A stretch of DNA of 34,523 nucleotides from an uncultured Lachnospiraceae bacterium (lineage in GTDB: Bacteria; Bacillota; Clostridia; Lachnospirales; Lachnospiraceae): NCBI GenBank assembly GCA_937965795.1, contig CALCMD010000066.1:1-34523 (forward strand). The letters are read 5' to 3'. Under the pieces are notes generated by a model. It did no database searches. It saw only the letters and a list, made by a program, of their open reading frames with translations, and was not told the DNA's origin. A program made the translations under genes and the position numbers. Every line of letters begins with the position of its first letter. Positions within the stretch are counted from its first letter, which is position 1. Positions 7,487 through 14,805 of the stretch are shown piece by piece.

Positions 7487-8998
7487 ATGCAGTATAAGAT
7501 GTTCGCAGCGATCGACATTGGTTCTTATGAAGTGGGAATGAAAATTTTTGAATTGTCACGGGCAAAAGGAATGCGGGAGATCGACAGCGTCCGTCAGCGG
7601 TTAGAACTGGGCAAAGAGGTCTATACCGAGGGAAAAATCAGCATAGAGAAGATACAGAGTCTGTGTACATTGCTTTTATCTTTTCGGAATATCATGGAAG
7701 GCTACCATGTGGATGCGTACCGGGCCTGTGCTACAAGCGCAGTTCGTGAGACAAAGACACAGGTAATTATTCTGGATTACATTGAAAAAAGGACAGGATT
7801 GAAAATCGAGGTTCTGAGTAATTCCGAACAGCGTTTCCTGGATTACAAATCCATCGCTTCCAGTGAAAATGAATTTAATAAGATTATCCAGAAAGGTACG
7901 GCGATTATTGACATCGGCGGAGGGAGCGTCCAGATTTCACTTTTTGATAAAGACCGCCTGATCAGTACCCAGAATATCCGCATTGGAAATCTGAGGATTC
8001 GTGAACGGCTGTCATTTTTTGAACGGAACGTGACACATATGGAGAAAGTGATCGAGGAAATGGTAAATAGTCCTCTGGCAAGTTTTAAGAAAATGTATCT
8101 GAAAGACCGGGAAATTAAAAATCTGATCGTAGTAGGAGATAATTTCCGCGAGGTGGTGAAAATGCCGTCCATGACGAGAGAAGAGTTTCAGAAGCTGTAC
8201 AGTCTGGTGACAGAGTATTCCATCGACGAGGCGGCGGAGAAGCTCGATGTGCCGTCAGAGAGTATTCATATTCTGCTTCCGTCCCTGACGATTCATAAAT
8301 GGTTTATCGAAGAGTGCGGCGTCGAGACGGTTTGGCTGCCGGGTTTCAATCTGAGTGATGGGATGGCATACGAATATGCCCAGCAAAATAAGATTATCCG
8401 GTCAGGACATGACTTTGAAGAGGACATCATCGCAGCCGCCAGAAATATGGCAAAGCGGTATATGTGCAGCAAGAACCATATCAGGACGCTGGAGGAGCTT
8501 GCACTTGAAATTTTTGATAAGACGAAGAAAATTCACGGGCTCGACGCAAGGAAGCGTCTGCTTTTACAGATTGCCACGATTCTGCATGGCTGTGGAAAAT
8601 ACATCAGCCTTTCGGATGTGGCGGAATGTTCCTACAGTATTATTATGGCGACGGAAATCATAGGACTGTCTCACAGGGAACGGGAAATGATCGCCAATAT
8701 TGTACGGTATAACACGCAGGAATTTAACTATTATGAAAGCGGTACTGGTATGACGAAGGAAGAATATCTCATCATTGCCAAGCTGACCGCTATCCTGCGT
8801 GTGGCAAACGCATTGGACCGCAGCCATAAGCAGAAGTTTAAAGACGTCCGGATCATGCTCAAAGAAGAAGAGCTGGTCATTACCGTGGAAACGACGGAGG
8901 ATATTTCTCTGGAGCAGGGCTTGTTTCCGGAGAAAGCAGATTTCTTTCAGGAAGTGTTCAGCGTGCGCCCGGTAATCAAAAAGAAAAAAGTAAGATAA
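7487..8998 (+). CDS. ppx: Ppx/GppA family phosphatase (exopolyphosphatase-like)
   Basis: Ppx/GppA enzymes remove terminal phosphate from polyphosphate and/or convert pppGpp to ppGpp. The 503-residue protein has the actin-like ATPase fold with AAIDIGSYEVGMKI near the N-terminus, a central IIDIGGGSVQISLF phosphate-2 motif and RACATSAVRE, then a C-terminal HD-like helical region (LHGCGKYI, SDVAECSYSII, IVRYN). The HD dyad is not intact (His-Gly rather than His-Asp), so that part may be structural. ATG 7487 is supported by AAGGAGG just upstream; an in-frame ATG 18 bases earlier would overlap this site. The gene sits 13 bases before ppk, so synthesis and hydrolysis of polyphosphate are encoded together. 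Substrate preference between polyphosphate and pppGpp cannot be decided here. Confidence 0.85.
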   Translation: MQYKMFAAIDIGSYEVGMKIFELSRAKGMREIDSVRQRLELGKEVYTEGKISIEKIQSLCTLLLSFRNIMEGYHVDAYRACATSAVRETKTQVIILDYIEKRTGLKIEVLSNSEQRFLDYKSIASSENEFNKIIQKGTAIIDIGGGSVQISLFDKDRLISTQNIRIGNLRIRERLSFFERNVTHMEKVIEEMVNSPLASFKKMYLKDREIKNLIVVGDNFREVVKMPSMTREEFQKLYSLVTEYSIDEAAEKLDVPSESIHILLPSLTIHKWFIEECGVETVWLPGFNLSDGMAYEYAQQNKIIRSGHDFEEDIIAAARNMAKRYMCSKNHIRTLEELALEIFDKTKKIHGLDARKRLLLQIATILHGCGKYISLSDVAECSYSIIMATEIIGLSHREREMIANIVRYNTQEFNYYESGTGMTKEEYLIIAKLTAILRVANALDRSHKQKFKDVRIMLKEEELVITVETTEDISLEQGLFPEKADFFQEVFSVRPVIKKKKVR

Positions 8999-9011
8999 GG
9001 AGGCAGAGATT

Positions 9012-11141
9012 ATGGCAGATAAAGCAACGTTTATGAAAGCGGAATACTTTAGAAACAGAGAATTAAGCTGGATTGGCTTTGACGAGCGTGTCCTGAATGA
9101 AGCCAGAGACAAGTCGATTCCTCTCTTTGAAAGGCTGAAATTCCTGAGTATTACCGCATCTAATCTGGATGAATTTTTTATGATCCGTGTCGCGTCCCTG
9201 AGAGATATGGTAAATGCTAAGTATACCAAAAAAGATATTGCGGGGCTGACGGCTTCGGAACAGTTGGAGTTGATTCTGGAAGCGACGCACGAGCTGGTAA
9301 ATTTACAGTATTCTACGTATAACCGCTCTCTGCTTCCGGCTCTGAAACAGCAAAAGCTGAAAGTGATTACGGAGCATGAGAAGCTTTCAAAGGAACAAAA
9401 GGACTTTGCAGATCAGTATTTTGAAGAGAATGTATATCCGGTACTCACGCCAATGGCGGTAGATTCGTCCAGGCCGTTTCCACTGATCCGCAATAAATCC
9501 CTGAATATCGGGGCGCTGATTTCAGAGAAGGGCGCCGGGGGAGATTATGATTTTGCAACGGTTCAGGTTCCTTCGGTACTGCCCCGTATCGTGGAGCTTC
9601 CGGAGGGAAAGGACGGAGAACGCCGCGTGATTCTTCTGGAGGAAATCATCGAGCGGAATATCGGAAAGCTTTTCTTAAATTATGACGTGATCTGTGCGCA
9701 TCCGTACCGCATTATGAGAAATGCCGATCTGTCGATTGACGAGGATGAGGCGGCTGATCTTTTGAAAGAAATTCAGAAGCAGTTGAAAAAACGCCAGTGG
9801 GGCGAGGTCATCCGTCTGGAAGTAGAAGAGGGAATGGACGAGCGTCTCCTGAAGATTCTGAAAAAGGAGTTTGCAATCAAAGAGCAGGGAATTTTCCGGA
9901 TCAGCGGTCCGCTGGATCTGACTTTCCTGATGAAAATGTATGGACTTGATGGATTTGAGGAGTATAAGACGCCGAAATACCAGCCGCAGCCCGTTCCGGC
10001 GATGATGACGGAGGAGGACATTTTTACGCAGATTCGAAGAGGAGATATTCTGCTGCATCATCCGTATATGACTTTTGATCCGGTAGTGAATTTTGTAAAA
10101 CAGGCGTCGAAGGACCCGAATGTCCTGGCGATCAAACAGACACTGTATCGTGTCAGCGGAAATTCACCGATCATCGCAGCGCTGGCGCAGGCGGCGGAAA
10201 ATGGAAAGCAGGTTTCGGTACTTGTGGAGCTGAAAGCACGGTTTGACGAGCAAAATAACATCATCTGGGCAAAGATGCTGGAGAAAGCAGGATGCCACGT
10301 GATCTATGGCCTGGTGGGGCTGAAAACACACAGTAAGATCACGTTGGTGGTAAGGAGAGAAGAAGATGGTATCCGCCGTTATGTCCATCTGGGAACCGGA
10401 AATTATAATGATTCTACAGCGAAGCTTTATACGGACTGCGGACTTCTGACCTGCTCTGAGCCGATTGGTGAGGACGCGACCGCAGTTTTCAACATGCTGT
10501 CCGGATATTCAGAGCCTAAGAGCTGGAATAAGCTGGTAGTCGCGCCCATCTGGTTGAGAAAGCGTTTTCTCAAGCTGATTGAAAGAGAGACGGAGAATGC
10601 CAGAGAAGGGAAGCCTGCCCATATCATTGGGAAGATGAATTCCCTGTGCGATAAAAAAATTATTGCGGCGCTCTATGAGGCAAGCGCTGCAGGCGTGAAA
10701 ATTGAACTCATTATTCGTGGAATCTGTTGCCTGAAAGTGGGGATTCCAGGCGTCAGTGAAAATATATCCGTGCGTTCCATCGTCGGAAATTTCCTGGAAC
10801 ATGCCCGTATTTTCTATTTCCTGAACGACGGAAAAGAAGAAATCTACATGGGAAGCGCCGACTGGATGCCGAGAAATCTGGATAAGCGTGTAGAGATTCT
10901 CTTTCCGGTAGAATGTGAGAAGCTGAAAAAGGAGGCGCGTCACATCCTGGACGTACAGCTTGAGGACAATGTGAAAGCGTCCATCCTTCAGGCGGACGGC
11001 ACTTATGAGAAGATCGATAAAAGAGGAAAAGCGCTGGTAAACGCGCAGGAATATTTCTGTCAGGAAGCAGTTCTGCGGGCGGGGAAGCCTGAGGAGCAGG
11101 AGAGTGAGAGAGTATTCATTCCGGAGGAAGCGATCGAGTAA
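9012..11141 (+). CDS. ppk1: Polyphosphate kinase 1
   Basis: Ppk1 reversibly transfers the ATP gamma-phosphate to inorganic polyphosphate, usually at the membrane. The 709-residue protein has the full N, H, C1 and C2 layout: SNLDEFFMIRVASL near residue 50, HHPYMTFDPVV at about 349, and the two conserved histidines, H440 in LKTHSKI (autophosphorylation type) and H597 in FLEHARI, plus YMGSADWMPRNLDKRVE. Positions are within a few residues of the E. coli enzyme. AAGGAGG precedes ATG 9012. It follows ppx by 13 bases, indicating co-expression. Confidence 0.95.
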   Translation: MADKATFMKAEYFRNRELSWIGFDERVLNEARDKSIPLFERLKFLSITASNLDEFFMIRVASLRDMVNAKYTKKDIAGLTASEQLELILEATHELVNLQYSTYNRSLLPALKQQKLKVITEHEKLSKEQKDFADQYFEENVYPVLTPMAVDSSRPFPLIRNKSLNIGALISEKGAGGDYDFATVQVPSVLPRIVELPEGKDGERRVILLEEIIERNIGKLFLNYDVICAHPYRIMRNADLSIDEDEAADLLKEIQKQLKKRQWGEVIRLEVEEGMDERLLKILKKEFAIKEQGIFRISGPLDLTFLMKMYGLDGFEEYKTPKYQPQPVPAMMTEEDIFTQIRRGDILLHHPYMTFDPVVNFVKQASKDPNVLAIKQTLYRVSGNSPIIAALAQAAENGKQVSVLVELKARFDEQNNIIWAKMLEKAGCHVIYGLVGLKTHSKITLVVRREEDGIRRYVHLGTGNYNDSTAKLYTDCGLLTCSEPIGEDATAVFNMLSGYSEPKSWNKLVVAPIWLRKRFLKLIERETENAREGKPAHIIGKMNSLCDKKIIAALYEASAAGVKIELIIRGICCLKVGIPGVSENISVRSIVGNFLEHARIFYFLNDGKEEIYMGSADWMPRNLDKRVEILFPVECEKLKKEARHILDVQLEDNVKASILQADGTYEKIDKRGKALVNAQEYFCQEAVLRAGKPEEQESERVFIPEEAIE

Positions 11142-11191
11142 CGGTTCCAAAGACCGGTTTCTGTATCAGGTTTGTACAAAGGAGAAAATAA

Positions 11192-12490
11192 ATGAGATAT
11201 TCAGGGCAGGAACTGTTGTGGCTGTTTTTTGTCTATTCCTTTCTGGGATGGATTGTCGAGACGGCCGTCGCTTCCGGAAAGAAAAAAGAGTTTGTAAACA
11301 GGGGCTTTTTCACAGGCCCCGTTTGCTTTATTTATGGTATATCTGCAATTTTGATGACGTTGACATTGGGGGAATTGCGGGGAAATCTGGTTTTTCTGTT
11401 TCTGGGCTGTGCGCTTCAGGCAACCTTGATTGAGTGGATGGTTGGAAAGTTTCTTGAGAGGATTCATCATCAAAAATGGTGGGATTACTCGGAGCATAAG
11501 TGGAATTTTGACGGTTATATCAGTCTGTCCTATTCGGCGCTCTGGGGAATTTTGGGCGTTTTAGCGCTTTTATATGGAAATGAAATCCTTATGGTGCTCT
11601 TTGCGCTGATTCCGAAGCTGGTGGGGAATCTGCTGCTCTGGGGGCTGTCGGGCGTGGCTTTGCTGGATAGTGCGGCCTCTTTTGCGGCGGTTCTGCATTT
11701 ACAGAAAAAGATTCCAAATGTCTGCCGGTTTGATAGTCAGCTTGGCGTCTGGACGCACCGCCTGCGGGTGTGGGTGGCTTTCCATATGGAAAACCGTATC
11801 GAAAAGGCATATCCTGGAATTGGAGAAAAGGAAAAAATACCTGAGGTAAAAAGCCATTTTGCAAAGGGATGTGGATTTTATAAGCTGTTCTGGCTGTTTT
11901 TTATCGGAGCGCTTCTGGGGGATATGGTGGAAACGGTATTCTGCCGCTTTTCGATGGGATATTGGATGAGCAGAAGCAGTCTGGTCTGGGGACCGTTCAG
12001 TGTCGTGTGGGGACTGGCGATTGTGATTATGACGGCTCTTCTGAACCGGGACAAAGACAAACCGGATGCAGTCATCTTTCTGATCGGCACTTTTTTAGGC
12101 GGCGCGTATGAGTATGTGTGCAGTGTGTTTACCGAGCTTGTGTTTGGAAAAGTATTCTGGGATTACAGTAAGATTCCATTTAATCTGGGAGGAAGGATCA
12201 ATCTTTTATTCTGTTTCTTCTGGGGAATCGTGGCGGTGGTCTGGATTAAGCTGATCTATCCGAAGGTATCTGACTGGATTGAAAAAATCCCTCATCGGGC
12301 AGGGAAGATTCTTTCCTGGCTGCTGATCATTTTTATGCTGGTGAATGGAACGGTGTCCGTGCTGGCGCTGGTACGCTACGATACAAGAGATCAGGGAAAA
12401 GAAGCGCGTTATAAATGGGAGTCCGTGATGGATGATGTGTTTGATGACGAGAGGATGCAGCGGATTTATCCGAGTGCGATCGTAAAGTGA
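11192..12490 (+). CDS. Membrane protein with two PF06541 (putative ABC permease, CmpB-like) domains
   Basis: The 432-residue protein contains two related multi-pass membrane halves. The first (about 5-150) has LFFVYSFLGWIVET, FTGPVCFIYG and KWWDYSEHKWNFDGYISL; the second (about 222-380) repeats the plan with LFFIGALLGDMVET, VWGPFSVVWG and WDYSKIPFNLGGRINL. The shared blocks (G-x-x-x-x-x-VET, GP-x-x-x-x-G, WDYS) identify the PF06541 family, annotated as putative ABC transporter permeases without proven substrate. No ATPase partner is adjacent. An AAAGGAG ribosome-binding site precedes ATG 11192. The two halves face the typical tandem duplication seen in this family. It ends the polyphosphate module. 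Confidence 0.8.
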   Translation: MRYSGQELLWLFFVYSFLGWIVETAVASGKKKEFVNRGFFTGPVCFIYGISAILMTLTLGELRGNLVFLFLGCALQATLIEWMVGKFLERIHHQKWWDYSEHKWNFDGYISLSYSALWGILGVLALLYGNEILMVLFALIPKLVGNLLLWGLSGVALLDSAASFAAVLHLQKKIPNVCRFDSQLGVWTHRLRVWVAFHMENRIEKAYPGIGEKEKIPEVKSHFAKGCGFYKLFWLFFIGALLGDMVETVFCRFSMGYWMSRSSLVWGPFSVVWGLAIVIMTALLNRDKDKPDAVIFLIGTFLGGAYEYVCSVFTELVFGKVFWDYSKIPFNLGGRINLLFCFFWGIVAVVWIKLIYPKVSDWIEKIPHRAGKILSWLLIIFMLVNGTVSVLALVRYDTRDQGKEARYKWESVMDDVFDDERMQRIYPSAIVK

Positions 12491-12620
12491 GAGGAAAAAA
12501 ATGGAAATACCGTATACTTTTTGAAAGAATTGTCGTATAATCATCATGAGAGTCCTATCCTATGGGGTGGGAAGAGATTTTTTGGAGAAATACTATAATG
12601 AAACAGAGAGGTGACGCAAT

Positions 12621-14411
12621 ATGGAGATTACAAAGGACATCCGTTATGTGGGCGTGAATGACCACAAAGTGGATTTATTTGAAGGACAGTATGTAGTTCC
12701 GAATGGCATGGCATACAATTCCTATGTGATTCTGGACGAGAAGGTGGCGGTTATGGATACGGTTGACCGCAATTTTACCCATGAGTGGCTGGATAACATA
12801 GCGGCAGTGCTGGACGGCAGGAAGCCGGACTATCTGGTCGTACAGCATATGGAGCCGGATCATTCCGCGAATATCGCGAATTTTATGAAAATTTATCCGG
12901 AAGCAACCGTTGTTTCCAGTGAAAAGGCATTTGTGATGATGCAGAACTTTTTCGGAACAGATTTTGCCGATGGCCGTATCGTAGTGAAAGAGGGCGATAC
13001 GCTGAATCTCGGAAAGCATACGCTTACGTTTGTGGCAGCGCCGATGGTGCACTGGCCGGAGGTTATCGTTACGTATGACAGTACGGACAAGGTACTGTTT
13101 TCCGCAGATGGATTTGGAAAGTTCGGCGCACTTGACGTGGAAGAGGACTGGGCGTGCGAAGCGAGAAGGTACTACATCGGAATTGTTGGAAAATACGGCG
13201 CGCAGGTGCAGGCGCTGCTGAAAAAGGCGTCTGGTCTTGAGATTGAGAAAATCTGTCCGCTGCACGGTCCTGTACTGACGGAAAATCTTGGGTATTATCT
13301 GAACCTGTATCATATCTGGTCATCCTATGGTGTAGAAAGTGAGGGAATCATGATTGCCTATACTTCGGTTTATGGAAACACGAAGCGGGCAGTTGAAGTC
13401 CTGGAGGAAAAACTGAAAACGAAGGGATGCCCGAAGGTAGTTGTGTGCGATCTGGCCCGCTGCGATATGGCAGAAGCGGTGGAAGATGCTTTCCGCTACG
13501 GCAGACTCGTTCTGGCTACTACGACCTACAATGCAGATATTTTCCCGTTTATGAAAGAGTTTATCCATCATCTGACGGAGCGGAATTTCCAGAACAGGAC
13601 AATCGGTCTGATAGAAAATGGTTCCTGGGCGCCGCTTGCCGCAAAAACGATGAAAGATATGTTGTCCGGCTGCAAGAATCTGACGTTTACAGATACGACA
13701 GTAAAGATTATGTCTGCGCTGAACGAAAGCAGCTCTGCACAGTTGGAGAATCTGGCGGAAGAACTGTGTAAGGATTATCTGGCGAAGAGCGATAAGACGG
13801 CAAATAAAAATGATCTGACTGCGCTTTTCAATATCGGCTATGGCCTGTATGTGGTGACGTCCAATGACGGCAAGAAGGATAACGGACTGATTGTCAATAC
13901 GGTATCTCAGATTACGAACACACCGAACCGGGTTGCGGTGGCGATTAATAAGCAGAATTATTCCCATCATGTGATCAAACAGACGGGCTGTATGAACGTA
14001 AACTGCCTGTCTGTGGACGCACCGTTCAGCGTGTTTGAGAGATTTGGCTTCCAGAGCGGCAGAACCGTGGACAAGTTTGCGGACGAAACGCCGCTGCGGT
14101 CAGACAATGGACTTGCTTTTCTGCCGAGATACATCAATTCCTTCATGTCTCTGAAGGTGGAGCAGTATATCGATCTTGACACACATGGCATGTTTATTTG
14201 TACGATAACGGAGGCAAGAGTCCTTTCCGATAAGGAAACGATGACCTACACTTATTACCAGAACCATGTAAAGCCAAAGCCTGATACGGAAGGGAAGAAA
14301 GGCTTTGTCTGCAAGGTGTGCGGTTATGTGTACGAGGGGGATGAGCTTCCGGAAGATTTCATCTGCCCGCTCTGCAAACACGGAGTTGCGGATTTTGAAC
14401 CGATCGCATAA
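12621..14411 (+). CDS. Four-domain flavodiiron protein with flavin reductase and rubredoxin
   Basis: Flavodiiron proteins reduce O2 to water (and/or NO to N2O) and protect strict anaerobes. The 596-residue cytoplasmic protein contains, in order: a beta-lactamase-like diiron domain with H76-x-E78-x-D80-H81, H144, D163 and H215; a flavodoxin domain (about 244-390; YTSVYGNTKRAVE) for FMN; a flavin-reductase-like domain (about 405-545; NTVSQITNTPNRVAVAINK); and a C-terminal rubredoxin with C564, C567, C582 and C585. All diiron ligands are present, so it should be active. Electron flow is inferred as flavin reductase/rubredoxin to FMN to diiron. AGAGGTGA (12606-12613) precedes the start. The 130-base gap upstream has TATAAT-like boxes at 12536 and 12594 but no clear -35, so its promoter is unresolved. 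Confidence 0.92.
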   Translation: MEITKDIRYVGVNDHKVDLFEGQYVVPNGMAYNSYVILDEKVAVMDTVDRNFTHEWLDNIAAVLDGRKPDYLVVQHMEPDHSANIANFMKIYPEATVVSSEKAFVMMQNFFGTDFADGRIVVKEGDTLNLGKHTLTFVAAPMVHWPEVIVTYDSTDKVLFSADGFGKFGALDVEEDWACEARRYYIGIVGKYGAQVQALLKKASGLEIEKICPLHGPVLTENLGYYLNLYHIWSSYGVESEGIMIAYTSVYGNTKRAVEVLEEKLKTKGCPKVVVCDLARCDMAEAVEDAFRYGRLVLATTTYNADIFPFMKEFIHHLTERNFQNRTIGLIENGSWAPLAAKTMKDMLSGCKNLTFTDTTVKIMSALNESSSAQLENLAEELCKDYLAKSDKTANKNDLTALFNIGYGLYVVTSNDGKKDNGLIVNTVSQITNTPNRVAVAINKQNYSHHVIKQTGCMNVNCLSVDAPFSVFERFGFQSGRTVDKFADETPLRSDNGLAFLPRYINSFMSLKVEQYIDLDTHGMFICTITEARVLSDKETMTYTYYQNHVKPKPDTEGKKGFVCKVCGYVYEGDELPEDFICPLCKHGVADFEPIA

Positions 14412-14420
14412 GAAAATAGA

Positions 14421-14462
14421 AAAACTGGCTGACGGAGAAAATACCGGAAGCCAGTTTTTTAT
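14421..14462 (+). terminator. Intrinsic terminator after the flavodiiron gene
   Basis: AAAACTGGCT (14421-14430) pairs with AGCCAGTTTT (14449-14458), with an inner CGG/CCG extension, and the 3' arm runs straight into a T-tract. It begins 10 bases after the stop codon and separates the flavodiiron gene from the B12 operon. Confidence 0.85.
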
Positions 14463-14476
14463 CTCTGATCTTTCCG

Positions 14477-14505
14477 TTGACTTTTGCAGTTGGAAATCAT
14501 ATAAT
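14477..14505 (+). promoter_or_regulatory. Sigma-A type promoter of the B12 biosynthesis operon
   Basis: TTGACT (14477-14482) and TATAAT (14500-14505) are 17 bases apart. The expected start near 14512 places the whole riboswitch-like leader in the transcript. Confidence 0.8.
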
Positions 14506-14529
14506 GAAAAAAGTGAAAGAAAAATGAAA

Positions 14530-14607
14530 CTGAAAATGACGCATGGAAGCAGGTGGAATTCCTGCGCAAGTCCGTTACTGTAAAGCCAGATACATAGCAT
14601 TTTCAGG
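14530..14607 (+). promoter_or_regulatory. Reduced cobalamin-riboswitch-like aptamer
   Basis: Outer helix: CTGAAAATG (14530-14538) pairs with CATTTTCAG (about 14598-14606). Inside are the core landmarks of cobalamin riboswitches in the right order: GGAAGCAGGTGGAATTCCTG (hairpin), GCGCAAGTCCG, TTACTGTAA and AGCCAGATAC, matching the family pattern GGGAA-nn-GGTG-AAATCC, GCGCAACTGTAA and the B12-box start AGYCMG. Compared with the full riboswitch at 34241-34406 the large P6-side extension between ACTGTAA and AGCCAG is absent, which resembles the short (class II-like) cobalamin riboswitches. Its position directly before cbiD supports the call. The exact class and ligand are uncertain. Confidence 0.75.
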
Positions 14608-14633
14608 GAATCATGAAAGCAGTCTGCGGCAAC

Positions 14634-14695
14634 CGGATGTTTTCATAAATCATAAGATGAAAATCCGTTGTCCACAGGACTGCGGATTTTTCGAT
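14634..14695 (+). terminator. Riboswitch expression platform: alternative hairpin and terminator
   Basis: CGGATgTTTTCAT (14634-14646) can pair with ATGAAAATCCG (14657-14667). The AAATCCG part of that same arm (14661-14667) can instead start a terminator: AAATCCG-tt-GTCC pairs with GGAC-tg-CGGATTT (about 14677-14689), ending in TTTTTCGATTTT. The two structures are mutually exclusive, the classical arrangement for transcription attenuation. Confidence 0.75.
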
Positions 14696-14805
14696 TTTCT
14701 GTTGATTACAGTGTCAGAAGTCCGAATCCACCATATGTCCGCATGTTGGCGGGGAGAGGATTTGTGACATGCCACACCATGAGGAAGAAGCGGGGGAGGA
14801 GCCCA

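Noticed and set aside
12521..12599. Promoter for the flavodiiron gene (TTGAAA at 12521, TATAAT at 12536 and 12594)
   Set aside because: Spacing between TTGAAA and either TATAAT is far from 16-18 bases and no other -35 was found, so no specific promoter is claimed.
14668..14805. N-terminal extension of CbiD to ATG 14668
   Set aside because: The extension is encoded by the riboswitch terminator and has no conserved residues; a strong ribosome-binding site precedes ATG 14806.
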